A stretch of DNA of 64,000 nucleotides from Cellulomonas gelida (GCF_006538725.1 NZ_BJLQ01000005.1:1-64000), one strand, 5' to 3'; positions 44,334 through 53,251 are shown, counted from the stretch's first letter. A program made the numbers and translations. Notes: generated from the letters alone by a model not told the origin.

Positions 44334-45650
44334 TCAGTCGCGGCTGAACTCGGCACCGAGTGCCGTCAGCTTGTCCATGAAGTGCTCGTAGCCGCGGTCG
44401 ATCAGGCTGATGCCGCGCACCTGCGAGGTGCCCTTCGCGGTGAGCGCCGCGATGAGGTGGCTGAACCCGCCGCGCAGGTCCGGCACCTCGATGTCGGCCG
44501 CCGACAGCGGCGTCGGACCGCTGATGACCGCCGAGTGGTAGAAGTTGCGCTGACCGAACCGGCACGGCCGGCCGCCCAGGCACTCCTTGTAGACCTGGAT
44601 CGTCGCGCCCATCCCGACGAGGGCGTCGACGAACCCGAAGCGGTTCTCGTACACGGTCTCGTGCACGATCGACAGACCCTTGGCCTGCGTGAGGGCGACG
44701 ACGAGCGGCTGCTGCCAGTCCGTCATGAAGCCCGGGTGCACGTCGGTCTCGAGCTGGATCGAGCGCAGGTCCCCGCCCGGGTGATAGAAGCGGATGCCCT
44801 CGTCGTCGACCACGAACTCGCCACCGACCTTGCGGAACGTGTTGAGGAACGTCGTCATCTCGGGCTGCGTGGCGCCGCGGACGTAGATGTCGCCGCCGGT
44901 CGCGAGCGCCGCAGAGGCCCACGAGGCCGCCTCGATGCGGTCGGAGAGGGCGGTGTGCTGGTAGCCCTCGAGCCGGTCCACGCCCTCGATGCGGATCACC
45001 CGGTCCGTGTCGACCGAGATGATCGCGCCCATCTTCTGCAGGACGTTGATGAGATCCATGATCTCGGGCTCGATCGCCGCGCCTGCGAGCTCGGTGATGC
45101 CGTCGGCCCGCACGGCCGTCAGCAGGAGCTGCTCGGTGGCACCCACGCTCGGGTACGGGAGGGCGATCTTCGTGCCCTGCAGGCGCTTGGGGGCGCTCAG
45201 GTAGATGCCCTGGGGGCGCTTCTCGACCACCGCGCCGAACTGCCGCAGGATGTCGAGGTGGTAGTTGATCGGCCGGTCGCCGATCCGGCAGCCGCCCAGG
45301 TCGGGGATGAACGCCTCACCGAGGCGGTGCAGCAGCGGGCCGCAGAACAGGATCGGGATCCGGCTCGAGCCCGCGTGCGCGTCGATGTCCGCGACGTGCG
45401 CGATCTCGACGTCGCTCGGGTCCAGGTGCAGCGTTCCCGCCGCGTCGTCCGCGTCGACCCGGACGCCGTGCAGCTCGAGCAGACCGCGCACGACCGCGAC
45501 GTCGCGGATCTGAGGGACGTTGCGCAGGACGCTCGGCGTCTCGCCGAGGAGCGCGGCGACCATGGCCTTCGAGACGAAGTTCTTGGCGCCCCTGACCGTG
45601 ATGTCCCCGCGCAGCGGGTTACCACCGTTGACGTACAGCAGATCGTTCAC
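44334..45650 (-). CDS. murA: UDP-N-acetylglucosamine 1-carboxyvinyltransferase
   Basis: Transfers enolpyruvate from PEP to UDP-GlcNAc, the committed step of peptidoglycan synthesis. 438 residues: NGGNPLRGDITVRGAKNFVS holds the Lys-Asn pair (about 22-23), and LGGCRIGDRPINYHL near residue 120 keeps the catalytic Cys, the fosfomycin target (in Mycobacterium this residue is Asp). SRIPILFCGPLLHRLGEA and DLRGGFSHLIAALTAKG are intact. GTG 45650 has GAGGATGG upstream. It is upstream of plsC-gpsA on the same strand. Confidence 0.96.
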   Translation of the reverse strand: MNDLLYVNGGNPLRGDITVRGAKNFVSKAMVAALLGETPSVLRNVPQIRDVAVVRGLLELHGVRVDADDAAGTLHLDPSDVEIAHVADIDAHAGSSRIPILFCGPLLHRLGEAFIPDLGGCRIGDRPINYHLDILRQFGAVVEKRPQGIYLSAPKRLQGTKIALPYPSVGATEQLLLTAVRADGITELAGAAIEPEIMDLINVLQKMGAIISVDTDRVIRIEGVDRLEGYQHTALSDRIEAASWASAALATGGDIYVRGATQPEMTTFLNTFRKVGGEFVVDDEGIRFYHPGGDLRSIQLETDVHPGFMTDWQQPLVVALTQAKGLSIVHETVYENRFGFVDALVGMGATIQVYKECLGGRPCRFGQRNFYHSAVISGPTPLSAADIEVPDLRGGFSHLIAALTAKGTSQVRGISLIDRGYEHFMDKLTALGAEFSRD

Positions 45651-45989
45651 GCGCCCATCCTCGCCTACCCGCGGCGCAGGGCCCGCTTCTCGGGCACCCC
45701 GCGACCGTCCTCGCACCACACCTTCACAGACCCCCGACCGCTCCGCGATCGGACCTGACGCACCCGGCGACGGCCATGACCGCGCCGTGACGTCTCGCTT
45801 GCTCGCGCCTGACCCGTGCACGGCGTTCGCCCGTGGTCCACGCGCCCCGGGGCGCGCTCGTACCGCCTTCGCAACCTGCGGCGGCCGCGCGTTCTTCCCG
45901 GCGGGCCACCCGCTCACGGTAGCGCGCGGGCCGCGCACGCGCGTGAGCCCGGCGCACCCTGGGCGCGCCGGGCTCACATCACGTCACGT
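45651..45989. other. 339-base intergenic region between leuD and murA
   Basis: It holds the leuD terminator at its right end (45943-45977). Left of that is GC-rich sequence that must contain the murA promoter. I see no convincing -35/-10 pair, no conserved small gene and no RNA fold that I can name. Plus-strand frames crossing it look non-coding. Confidence 0.5.
45943..45977 (-). terminator. leuCD terminator
   Basis: A perfect 13-bp inverted repeat (45943-45955 and 45965-45977) with a 9-base loop, beginning 12 bases past the leuD stop. No U tract is evident. Confidence 0.7.
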
Positions 45990-46652
45990 TCAGGCGGGCC
46001 GACGACCGATCGACACCTCGACCGGACGCGCCGCCTTGATCTCGACGGGCGGCAGGTGCTTGGCCGGCAGCGTCGCGGGACGCCACGGCTCACGACGCGC
46101 CTCGAACTCGGCGATCTCGTCGACGTGCTGCAGCGTCAGGCCGATGTCGTCCAGGCCCTCCATGAGCCGCCAGCGCGTGTACGCGTCGACCTGGAACGGC
46201 ACGACGACGTCGTCGCACACCACGGTGCGCGCGTCGAGGTCGACCGTGATCTCGGTGCCGGGCCTGGTCTCGAGGATCTTCCAGATCAGCTCGATGTCCT
46301 CCTGGGCGACCTGAGCGGCCAGGAGCCCCTGCTTGCCCGAGTTCCCGCGGAAGATGTCCGCGAACCGCGACGCGATCACGACCTTGAAGCCGTAGTCCTT
46401 GAGCGCCCACACGGCGTGCTCACGCGACGAGCCCGTACCGAAGTCCGGTCCGGCGACGAGCACCGAGCCCGAGCGGTACGCGTCCTGGTTGAGGACGAAC
46501 GCCGGGTCGCCGCGCCAGGCGGCGAACAGCGCGTCCTCGAAGCCCGTCCGGGTCACGCGCTTGAGGTACACGGCGGGGATGATCTGGTCGGTGTCGACGT
46601 TGCTGCGACGCAGCGGCACGCCGACGCCCGTGTGCTGGGTGAACTTCTCCAT
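45990..46652 (-). CDS. leuD: 3-isopropylmalate dehydratase small subunit
   Basis: With LeuC isomerises 2-isopropylmalate to 3-isopropylmalate in leucine synthesis. 220 residues: [19 protein letters not shown] (about 19-37) and [20 protein letters not shown] (about 71-90), the swivel-domain signature, then [11 protein letters not shown]. The ATG at 46652 has an AGAAGG site. It is 31 bases after leuC and is the last gene of the operon. Confidence 0.98.
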   Translation of the reverse strand: MEKFTQHTGVGVPLRRSNVDTDQIIPAVYLKRVTRTGFEDALFAAWRGDPAFVLNQDAYRSGSVLVAGPDFGTGSSREHAVWALKDYGFKVVIASRFADIFRGNSGKQGLLAAQVAQEDIELIWKILETRPGTEITVDLDARTVVCDDVVVPFQVDAYTRWRLMEGLDDIGLTLQHVDEIAEFEARREPWRPATLPAKHLPPVEIKAARPVEVSIGRRPA

Positions 46653-46683
46653 GGTCTGCCTTCTCTCGTCTCTCGTCGTCCGG

Positions 46684-48147
46684 TCAGACCGTCTGGAGCC
46701 CGGCCACGTCGGCCAGCGGGGAGCCGTCCGGCACCGGCTCGCCGGTGGCGAGGTCGCCGTACGACGAGAGCGTGCCCCGGATCGCGGTCGCGGCGGCGAC
46801 GAGCGGGGACACGAGGTGGGTGCGACCGCCCTTGCCCTGGCGGCCCTCGAAGTTGCGGTTCGACGTCGAGGCCGACCGCTCCCCCGACGCGAGCTGGTCG
46901 GGGTTCATGCCCAGGCACATCGAGCAGCCCGCGTTGCGCCACTCGGCGCCGAAGTCGAGGAAGATCTGGTCGAGCCCCTCGGCCTCGGCCTGCAGACGCA
47001 CGCGCGCCGAGGCGGGCACGACGAGGACGCGCACGTCGTCGGCCTTCTTCTTGCCCCGCACGACCTTGGCGACCGAGCGCAGGTCCTCGATCCGGCCGTT
47101 GGTGCACGAGCCGATGAAGACCGTGTCGACCTTGATCTCGCGCAGCGGCTGGCCCGGCGTCAGACCCATGTACTCGATCGCGCGCTCGGCCGCGACGCGC
47201 TCGTTGGCGTCGGCGATCGCCTCGGGCACGGGCACGCTGCCCGACAGCGGCAGGCCCTGGCCGGGGTTCGTGCCCCACGTGACGAAGGGCTCGAGGTCGC
47301 TCGCGGCGAGCACGATCTCCTCGTCGAACACCGCGTCGTCGTCCGAGCGCAGCGTCGACCAGTACGCGACCGCGGCGTCCCAGTCGGCACCCTCGGGCGC
47401 GTGCGGACGACCCTTGAGGTACGCGAACGTCGTCTCGTCGGGCGCGATCATGCCGGCGCGGGCGCCGGCCTCGATCGACATGTTGCAGATGGTCATCCGC
47501 GCCTCCATCGACAGGCTGCGGATGGCCTCGCCGCGGTACTCCAGGACGTAGCCCTGGCCACCGCCGGTGCCGATCTTGGCGATGATCGCCAGGATGATGT
47601 CCTTGCTCGTCGCACCGGGCGGGAGCTGGCCGTCGACCGTGATCGCCATGGTCTTGAACGGCGCCAGCGGGAGCGTCTGCGTGGCGAGCACGTGCTCGAC
47701 CTCGGACGTGCCGATGCCGAACGCGAGGGCACCGAACGCGCCGTGCGTCGAGGTGTGCGAGTCGCCGCAGACGACCGTCAGGCCGGGCTGCGTGAGGCCG
47801 AGCTGCGGGCCGACCTGGTGGACGATCCCCTGGTCCGCGTCACCCAGCGAGTGGATGCGCACGCCGAACTCCGCCGCGTTGGTGCGCAGCGTCTCGATCT
47901 GCGTGCGGCTCGTCGTGTCCGCGATCGGCAGGTCGATGTCGAGCGTCGGGGTGTTGTGGTCCTCGGTCGCGAGCGTGAGGTCCGGACGGCGGACCTTGCG
48001 CCCCGCCAGGCGCAGGCCCTCGAAGGCCTGCGGGCTCGTGACCTCGTGGACGAGGTGGAGGTCGATGTACAGGAGGTCGGGCGCTCCGTCGGTGCCTCGT
48101 CGCACGACGTGCGCGTCCCAGACCTTCTCTGCCAACGTGCCGGCCAT
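46684..48147 (-). CDS. leuC: 3-isopropylmalate dehydratase large subunit
   Basis: The catalytic [4Fe-4S] aconitase-fold subunit; 487 residues. Cluster cysteines are visible in [13 protein letters not shown] (near 350) and [10 protein letters not shown] (near 411-420). [20 protein letters not shown] is the active-site block. ATG 48147 has an AGGACC ribosome-binding site 8 bases upstream. It is divergent from the IclR-family gene, which probably regulates it. Confidence 0.98.
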   Translation of the reverse strand: MAGTLAEKVWDAHVVRRGTDGAPDLLYIDLHLVHEVTSPQAFEGLRLAGRKVRRPDLTLATEDHNTPTLDIDLPIADTTSRTQIETLRTNAAEFGVRIHSLGDADQGIVHQVGPQLGLTQPGLTVVCGDSHTSTHGAFGALAFGIGTSEVEHVLATQTLPLAPFKTMAITVDGQLPPGATSKDIILAIIAKIGTGGGQGYVLEYRGEAIRSLSMEARMTICNMSIEAGARAGMIAPDETTFAYLKGRPHAPEGADWDAAVAYWSTLRSDDDAVFDEEIVLAASDLEPFVTWGTNPGQGLPLSGSVPVPEAIADANERVAAERAIEYMGLTPGQPLREIKVDTVFIGSCTNGRIEDLRSVAKVVRGKKKADDVRVLVVPASARVRLQAEAEGLDQIFLDFGAEWRNAGCSMCLGMNPDQLASGERSASTSNRNFEGRQGKGGRTHLVSPLVAAATAIRGTLSSYGDLATGEPVPDGSPLADVAGLQTV

Positions 48148-48230
48148 GTGGTGCGGTCCTGTTCTGCTCGTCCGGGTGGGGGTCGTCCCGGTTCTTCGGC
48201 CAATCGGGCTGACTTCTGGTGTCGGTACTT

Positions 48231-48251
48231 GCATCTCAGCCTTCGAGACGC
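48231..48251. promoter_or_regulatory. Candidate IclR/NdgR-type operator between leuC and the regulator
   Basis: GCATCTCA (48231-48238) and CGAGACGC (48244-48251) form an imperfect inverted repeat, 6 of 8 pairs, between the divergent leuC and IclR genes. A CAATAT hexamer (48252-48257) six bases before the IclR ATG could be a leaderless -10, in which case the repeat would cover the -35 region and allow autoregulation. Pattern only. Confidence 0.4.
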
Positions 48252-48263
48252 CAATATCGGCCT

Positions 48264-48983
48264 ATGGACAACTCTAGCGGAGTCGGCGTCCTGGACAAGG
48301 CCGCATCGGTCCTCAGCGCTCTCGAGGCCGGGCCGGCAACCCTTGCGCAGCTCGTGACCGCCACCCATCTTGCTCGCCCGACGGCCCACCGGCTCGCCGT
48401 CGCGCTCGAGCACCATCGCCTCGTCGCCCGCGACATGCAGGGGCGTTTCGTGCTCGGACCGCGACTGTCCGAGCTCGCGACGGCCGCCGGCGAGGACCGC
48501 CTGCTCGCCGCCGCCGGGCCCGTGCTCGCGGCCGTGCGCGACCATACCGGTGAGAGCGCCCAGCTCTACCGCCGGCAGGGTGACCAGCGCATCTGCGTCG
48601 CCGCCGCCGAGCGGCCCATCGGCCTACGCGACTCGATCCCCGTCGGCGCGACCCTCACCATGCAGGCCGGGTCGGCCGCGCAGGTGCTGCTCGCGTGGGA
48701 GGAGCCGGACCGGCTGCACCGAGGGCTGCAGGGCGCCAAGTTCACCGCGACGATCCTGTCGGGCGTGCGTCGCCGTGGCTGGGCGCAGTCGGTCTCGGAG
48801 CGCGAGGTAGGCGTGGCGTCGGTCTCCGCCCCCGTGCGCGGGCCCTCGGGCCGCGTCGTGGCCGCCGTGTCGGTCTCCGGGCCGCTCGAGCGCCTCACAC
48901 GGCAGCCGGGCCGTCTGCACGCCGCAGCCGTCGTCTCGGCCGCCAACCGCCTCACGGAGGTCCTGCGCCGCACCGCGGAGTGA
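48264..48983 (+). CDS. IclR-family transcriptional regulator (NdgR/LtbR-like)
   Basis: A 239-residue DNA-binding protein. The winged helix-turn-helix (about 8-65) includes GVLDKAASVLSALEAGPATL and ARPTAHRLAVALEHH. A C-terminal GAF-like effector domain runs from about 80 to 235. Divergence from leuCD matches the NdgR/LtbR regulators of Streptomyces and Corynebacterium that control leucine and related amino-acid genes, so regulation of leuCD is likely. There is no Shine-Dalgarno before ATG 48264. The 3' end overlaps a 20-bp tandem repeat. Confidence 0.92.
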   Translation: MDNSSGVGVLDKAASVLSALEAGPATLAQLVTATHLARPTAHRLAVALEHHRLVARDMQGRFVLGPRLSELATAAGEDRLLAAAGPVLAAVRDHTGESAQLYRRQGDQRICVAAAERPIGLRDSIPVGATLTMQAGSAAQVLLAWEEPDRLHRGLQGAKFTATILSGVRRRGWAQSVSEREVGVASVSAPVRGPSGRVVAAVSVSGPLERLTRQPGRLHAAAVVSAANRLTEVLRRTAE

Positions 48984-49030
48984 TGAGCCGCACCGCGGTG
49001 TGACGAACAGCACCGCGGAGTGACGAACAC
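48971..49030 (+). repeat. Three tandem 20-bp repeats across the IclR gene 3' end
   Basis: Three consecutive copies of a 20-base unit (CACCGCGGAGTGACGAACAG-like) occupy 48971-48990, 48991-49010 and 49011-49030. They differ at only a few positions. The first copy contains the stop codon of the regulator (48981-48983); the other copies repeat its last codons and stop as GCGGTGTGA and GCGGAGTGA. It looks like local slippage or duplication just before the terminator. Confidence 0.85.
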
Positions 49031-49041
49031 CACGCCTGCCG

Positions 49042-49073
49042 AAGGCCCCGGGTCACGATGACCCGGGGCCTTT
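49042..49073 (+). terminator. IclR gene terminator
   Basis: A perfect 14-bp inverted repeat (49042-49055 and 49059-49072), minimal loop CGA, followed by TTTCG. It lies 58 bases past the stop codon, just after the tandem repeats. Confidence 0.8.
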
Positions 49074-49149
49074 CGCATGCCGCACGGACATCGAGGCGGT
49101 CGCAGGCAGTCGTTGCCGAGGGCGGGGAGTCGCAGTGCTCAGGAACGAC

Positions 49150-49181
49150 GAAGGCCCGGTCACCGTGGTGACCGGGCCTTC
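49150..49181 (-). terminator. Terminator of the tRNA-Gln/tRNA-Glu unit
   Basis: A 14-bp inverted repeat (49150-49163 and 49168-49181) with a 4-base loop, starting 5 bases beyond the 3' end of tRNA-Glu on the minus strand. Confidence 0.75.
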
Positions 49182-49186
49182 CGCTG

Positions 49187-49259
49187 TACCCCCGACCGGA
49201 TTCGAACCGGCGCTACCGCCGTGAGAGGGCGGCGTGCTAGGCCGCTACACAACGGGGGC
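49187..49259 (-). tRNA. tRNA-Glu (anticodon CTC)
   Basis: The reverse complement gives a 73-base cloverleaf: acceptor GCCCCCG/CGGGGGT with discriminator A, the anticodon stem CCGCC/GGCGG with loop CTCTCAC, and T arm GCCGGTTCGAATCCGGT. Anticodon CTC reads GAG, the dominant Glu codon here. CCA is not encoded. It lies 94 bases downstream of tRNA-Gln and is probably co-transcribed. Confidence 0.96.
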
Positions 49260-49353
49260 CTATCGCCTGCGTGACCCGTGGGCCTCGCTTGCGTGTGAAC
49301 ACTTTACCCGAAGGTCCGGAGTGCTCCGAACTCGCAGGTCAGCGGTGCTCGCG

Positions 49354-49425
49354 CTGGGGTACCAGGACTCGAACCTAGACTAACTGAACCAGAATCAGTC
49401 GTGCTGCCAATTACACCATACCCCA
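49354..49425 (-). tRNA. tRNA-Gln (anticodon CTG)
   Basis: A 72-base cloverleaf on the minus strand: acceptor TGGGGTA/TACCCCA, D arm with GTGTAATTGGCAGC, anticodon stem ACTGA/TCAGT with loop TTCTGGT, and T arm AGGTTCGAGTCCT. Discriminator G, no encoded CCA. Anticodon CTG reads CAG. It is first in the Gln-Glu pair. Confidence 0.96.
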
Positions 49426-49504
49426 TGGGGGTATAACCCCCGCTCCTCGGACGTCGCCGCGACCTGCGCGACACGTCCCCGGGCGGGCGTCGTACCGGGC
49501 GTGA

Positions 49505-49534
49505 ACGATACCCGGTCGCGAGCCCCGCGACCAA
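49505..49534 (-). promoter_or_regulatory. Probable promoter of the tRNA-Gln/Glu unit
   Basis: On the minus strand TTGGTC (49534-49529) and TATCGT (49510-49505) are separated by 18 bases, 80 bases before the mature tRNA-Gln 5' end. A second TATACC nearer the tRNA is too close to serve. Confidence 0.4.
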
Positions 49535-49591
49535 ACCGCGACCTTCGGCACCCTGCGCTGCGGCGCTCGAGCCGGCCGCTCGCCGTCCGGG

Positions 49592-50056
49592 TCAGCGTGG
49601 CAGCTCGGCGAGCTCCGCGACGTCGTACCAGAGCAGGTCCGCCTCGGCGACGCGCTCCGCCGCGGCCTCGTCGCCCGCGAGCGCCGCGCGCACGTCGTCG
49701 CGCAGCGCGGGCTCGTCGACGTGCACGCACACGATCGCGTCGCGTCCCACGGGCTCGACGAGCTCGACCGCACTGGGGCCCGCGTCCGTCGCAGTCCCCT
49801 CCCGCACGGCACCCGCCGGGACGTCGACCGTCACGACGAGCCGCAGCTGCGGAGCGGCCGGGGCCACCGCGAGCAGCGCGAGGCTGTCGTCGGCCGCGGC
49901 CAGGTGCGCGGAGAACTCGAGGCCCTCCTCGTCCTCGTCGGGCAGCGCCGCACGCAGCTCCGGCGTGACCGCGTGCGCCACGCGTGGCGTGAGCGTCACG
50001 GCGCCGTCGGCGGCGAGGGCGAGGTCGTCCAGCGTGGCAGGCAGGTAGAGGCGCAC
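49592..50056 (-). CDS. DUF6912-like hypothetical protein
   Basis: A 154-residue acidic soluble protein starting MRLYLPATLDDLALAADGAV and containing PRVAHAVTPELRAALPDEDE, a pattern I associate with the actinobacterial DUF6912 family (name recalled, not checked). The C-terminal half ends with LLWYDVAELAEL. No catalytic motif is visible. GTG 50056 is 51 bases after the CpaE-like stop, so the genes may be co-transcribed. Confidence 0.72.
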   Translation of the reverse strand: MRLYLPATLDDLALAADGAVTLTPRVAHAVTPELRAALPDEDEEGLEFSAHLAAADDSLALLAVAPAAPQLRLVVTVDVPAGAVREGTATDAGPSAVELVEPVGRDAIVCVHVDEPALRDDVRAALAGDEAAAERVAEADLLWYDVAELAELPR

Positions 50057-50107
50057 GTCGTCAGTCTGCCTGCTCGCACGGCCGCCTGCGCACGGCGGCG
50101 CGCGCCC

Positions 50108-51430
50108 TCAGGCGAACGGCGCCGGGACCGCTGACCGCCGCGGGGCCTCGCCGCGCGCGGCGCCGTTCGTCCCGCCGAGGCGACCCGCGAGCTCGACCAG
50201 TGCTCGACGCGCCGGGGACCCCGGCGCGATCTCGCGCAGCGTGCGCGCCTCCAGCACGGCTGCGTCGAGGCTCGGGCGGTCGTCGGGCACTAGGATCGCG
50301 TCGCGGATGCCCGCGTAGCGCTCGAGCGCGCGCGCCACGGCCCGCGCCGGCTGCGGCCCCGCGACCGAGGCCCGCACCCGGTTCACGACGACGTGCTGCG
50401 GGCTCACCCCGAGCTCCGCCAGGTCCGACAGCGCCCGCACCAGGCGCTGGATCCCGACCGGGTCCGCCGCACCGACCACCACGACCTCGTCGGCCGCGGC
50501 GAGCGCGCCCAGGGTCGCCGCGTTGCGCCGAGGCGCTCGTGTGTCGTAGCTGAGCACCTCGTCCTGCTCGACCGAGAAGCCGCAGTCGAGGACCACGACG
50601 GCCGCGAGGCGGCGCGCGACCACCCAGACGGCGTCGAGCGCCGTCGCCGCGAGCTCGGGCCAGCGGTCCGCGCGCGTGATGCCGGACAGCAGCCGCAGGT
50701 CGGGCGCCACGTACGGGGCCAGACGCGCGAGCATCACGAGGTCGAGCGAACCCTGCCCCGCCGCACGCGCCGCTGCGGCGAGCCCCGGCGCCTCGTCGAG
50801 CACGCCGAGCAGCTGGGCGAGGCACCCGCCGTAGCTGTCCGCGTCCGCCAGCAGGGTCGCGGTCCCGCTCGCGGCGACCTCCGCAGCCAGGTGCAGGGCG
50901 ACCGTCGAGCGACCGGGCGCCCCCGTGGGCCCCCAGACCGCGACAAGCCTGCCGCGCTGCACCGGCGGCGCGGCGACCGCGTCCCACGGGTCACCGCCGG
51001 CCGAGACGCGCTCCTGCGGATGCACGACGTGCGCGGACCCGACCGTCGTCGCGAGCACCGCGACGCGGTCGGCCAGCATGGCCGCACCCGCGGGCTCGGT
51101 GGGCGCCTCGAGCACCAGGTCGGCACCCGCGACGCGAGCGCGCTCGGCCGCCGTCGTCCGTTCCGGGTCGAGCAGGACGACCACGGCCACGCCCGTCGCC
51201 CGCAGCGTCGCGACCGCCGTCAGGTCGAGCTGGTCGAGATCGGCCGACAGCACGGCCACCCTGCCGAGCCCCGCCTCGGCCGCGGCCTGCAGCTCGGCGA
51301 GATCGGCGCAACGCCGCGTGACGCGCAGCCCCGGTCCGTCGTCGAGCGCGCGTACGACCAGCACCTCGCCGCCTCCGCGCACGCCGCACAGCACCCCGAC
51401 TGCAGCCGCGCGGGCCGTCGTCTCCGCCAT
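50108..51430 (-). CDS. CpaE-like MinD/ParA-family ATPase
   Basis: A 440-residue protein: an N-terminal degenerate receiver-like domain (about 1-130), then a MinD/ParA-type domain with deviant Walker A VWGPTGAPGRSTVALHLA (about 160-177). The P-loop Lys is replaced by Arg. ADSYGGCL follows and VVLDCGFSVEQDE acts as Walker B. In Tad/Flp pilus systems CpaE positions the secretion machinery; here only the SAF-domain gene accompanies it, with no CpaF/TadA ATPase, prepilin or peptidase in the window. Its ATG overlaps the SAF stop by one base. Confidence 0.85.
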   Translation of the reverse strand: MAETTARAAAVGVLCGVRGGGEVLVVRALDDGPGLRVTRRCADLAELQAAAEAGLGRVAVLSADLDQLDLTAVATLRATGVAVVVLLDPERTTAAERARVAGADLVLEAPTEPAGAAMLADRVAVLATTVGSAHVVHPQERVSAGGDPWDAVAAPPVQRGRLVAVWGPTGAPGRSTVALHLAAEVAASGTATLLADADSYGGCLAQLLGVLDEAPGLAAAARAAGQGSLDLVMLARLAPYVAPDLRLLSGITRADRWPELAATALDAVWVVARRLAAVVVLDCGFSVEQDEVLSYDTRAPRRNAATLGALAAADEVVVVGAADPVGIQRLVRALSDLAELGVSPQHVVVNRVRASVAGPQPARAVARALERYAGIRDAILVPDDRPSLDAAVLEARTLREIAPGSPARRALVELAGRLGGTNGAARGEAPRRSAVPAPFA

Positions 51431-52110
51431 CAGCGGGCCCCGCCCGGGACGGGGAGCACGTCGAGCCCGCCGTCGGCCGAGAGCGCCTCGAGCAGGGGTT
51501 CGAGGGCGTCCTGAGGCACCAGGACGTGGACGACGCTCGCCCCGCTCGCGGAGAACGCACCGTCCGGCCGCCGCACCTCGGCGACGGTGACCGCGGTGGC
51601 CAGCGCGCGCGGCGCGAGCTCCGCCGCCGGCGCGTCGTCCGAACCCGCACCCGTCGGGCGCGCGGGGGTGAACCACACGTCGACCACCGCGCCGGGGACC
51701 ACCGCGTCCGACGGCGCGGCGCGCACGGGGATCGCCACGGGCCGCAGCGCGACGTCGGCCGCCGCTCCGACCGCATCCTGGGGCACGAGCTCTCCCGCGC
51801 CGACGGTCCGCAGCGCCACGACGTCCTCGGGCAACGGCTCGAGCGCCGACAGGTAGCCCCCGCTCGCGATCTCCGGGAGCCTGACGTCGACGACCACCAG
51901 CGCGGCGGCGTCGACCGACGTCCCGGGGACCAGCACGGCCCGCGTCGCGTACACCGGGACCGTCGCCTGTGCCGAGCGCACCGCCCACGCACCGAGCGCC
52001 ACGGCGGCGGCCACCAGGGCGATCCCCGCCAGCAGGCGAGGGTCGCGCCAGCCCGGGCGGCGCAGCCGCGCGGCCGTCGGCGCGGGGAGGTCGAGCAGGG
52101 CGGTGTCCAC
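51430..52110 (-). CDS. SAF-domain (RcpC/CpaB-like) membrane-anchored protein
   Basis: A 226-residue protein with an N-terminal cytoplasmic tail, one membrane helix LLAGIALVAAAVALGAWAV (about 29-47) and an exported SAF domain (about 60-125) resembling CpaB/RcpC, the pilus outer component. The domain begins VYATRAVLVPGTSVDAAALV. GTG 52110 has a GGAG site. It is co-translated with the CpaE-like gene. In Gram-positives such orphan pairs are frequent and their role is unclear. Confidence 0.82.
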   Translation of the reverse strand: MDTALLDLPAPTAARLRRPGWRDPRLLAGIALVAAAVALGAWAVRSAQATVPVYATRAVLVPGTSVDAAALVVVDVRLPEIASGGYLSALEPLPEDVVALRTVGAGELVPQDAVGAAADVALRPVAIPVRAAPSDAVVPGAVVDVWFTPARPTGAGSDDAPAAELAPRALATAVTVAEVRRPDGAFSASGASVVHVLVPQDALEPLLEALSADGGLDVLPVPGGAR

Positions 52111-52234
52111 AGGCGGGCTCCTTCGTCGTGAGGTCCAGCGCGTCGCATCCTGCCGCAGGCGAGCGGACAAAGGGTGCGAACCGCAGCATTGTGGATAACC
52201 GGAGACGCGCGCTCCCGCGTGCCAGACTGCGGGC

Positions 52235-52471
52235 ATGCCGCAGCAGTACCTCTCCCTCGCCGACGTCGCCGAGATCCTCGGGGTCTCGGTCGGGCAGGTG
52301 CGCACGCTCGTGACATCCGGGGATCTCGAGGGGTTCCAGATGGGCGGACGCAACATCTGGCGGGTCGGCGTGGACGACCTCGAGGCCTACGTGCAGCGCG
52401 CGAAGGCGCGCACGCGCGAGCGCATCACGAGCGGCGCGGGCTTCGACGACGACGCGGAGCGCGCCGACTGA
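52235..52471 (+). CDS. BldC/excisionase-like helix-turn-helix protein
   Basis: A 78-residue MerR-type winged helix protein: YLSLADVAEILGVSVGQVRT is the helix-turn-helix, the wing contains GFQMGGRNIWRVGVDDLEAY, and a short charged tail follows. Small stand-alone proteins of this class include Streptomyces BldC, a developmental regulator, and phage excisionases. No integrase or phage gene is near, so a chromosomal BldC-like regulator is more likely. It is divergent from the SAF gene, 124 bases away. Confidence 0.88.
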   Translation: MPQQYLSLADVAEILGVSVGQVRTLVTSGDLEGFQMGGRNIWRVGVDDLEAYVQRAKARTRERITSGAGFDDDAERAD

Positions 52472-52551
52472 GCCACGCCTCGGGCCCGGTCGCGGGCCGC
52501 CGGGCGTCCGCCCGCTCCGCAGGGGCGGGACCCGCGCGTTCCCTCGCCGGG

Positions 52552-53079
52552 TCAGCCCGAGCGGACGACGACGAGCGCGTCGAAGGCGAACGTCCAGGCG
52601 GCCGTCGCACGCTCCGCGTGCATCGGGGTGACGTCGACGTGATCGGCACCGACACGCTCGAGCCGGCCTGACACGCTGACGCCGTCGGCGTCGACACGGA
52701 CCGCCGTCCGGTCGCGGGCCAGCGCCCGCAGCGCATGCCCGAGGGCGAGCCTGCGCTCGACCTCCCCCGCGGACGGCGCGGCATACGGCGCGAGCCCGAC
52801 GACGGCGGTCACCGCGGGCACCGGCACGAGCGCGCGGCGCACCGGGTCGGGCGCGAGCAGCACCCATTGCGGCGCCGTGTCGACGACCACGCCGTCGACG
52901 CTCTGACCGTCGCGCAGCACGAGCCGCAGCGGCGTGGCACGTGAAGCCCGCAACCGGTCCGCGAGGCGCACCTGAGCACGTTCCGCGCGCGTGAGCTCGG
53001 CGACCTCGTCGCGCAGGTCCTGCGCCGCCGCAGCGTCGAGCCCCGCCTCCAGGTCCGCGAAGAGCGCCTCCCACCGCAC
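52552..53079 (-). CDS. Hypothetical protein, 175 residues
   Basis: I do not recognise a family. The N-terminus MRWEALFADLEAGLDAAAAQ with the following charged helix (about 1-45) suggests a coiled coil. The remainder alternates short strands (LRLVLRDGQSVDGVVVDTAP, then QWVLLAPDPVRRALVPVPAV), possibly a small beta-barrel. No signal or membrane segment. It converges with the HTH gene and diverges from the LysM gene. A coding call rests on composition and frame. Confidence 0.65.
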   Translation of the reverse strand: MRWEALFADLEAGLDAAAAQDLRDEVAELTRAERAQVRLADRLRASRATPLRLVLRDGQSVDGVVVDTAPQWVLLAPDPVRRALVPVPAVTAVVGLAPYAAPSAGEVERRLALGHALRALARDRTAVRVDADGVSVSGRLERVGADHVDVTPMHAERATAAWTFAFDALVVVRSG

Positions 53080-53251
53080 CGCCCCACCGTAGGGCCGTGC
53101 GCGCGCACGCGACCGGCCTTCTCGCCGGCCGGACGGCGCACCTCCTCACCTGACGACGGGCAGGACTGGACAGATCGGACACGCACCCGGTAGACCTAGG
53201 GGCCTCAAACGAAATCAAACGGCATCATCAGTACCTAAGCAGGGGGAAACG

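Noticed and set aside
44300-44356. Longer plsC start at the GTG at 44356
   Set aside because: It would overlap the end of murA, adds residues unlike the family, and has no ribosome-binding site; kept only as an alternative.
48971-49030. Short direct repeats considered as a CRISPR-like array
   Set aside because: The units are contiguous with no spacers, only three copies, and overlap a coding end; no cas genes are present.
52235-52471. Excisionase-like gene considered as a sign of an integrated element
   Set aside because: No integrase, attachment repeats or cargo are near. The tRNA genes at 49.2-49.4 kb are intact, with no duplicated 3' ends nearby.
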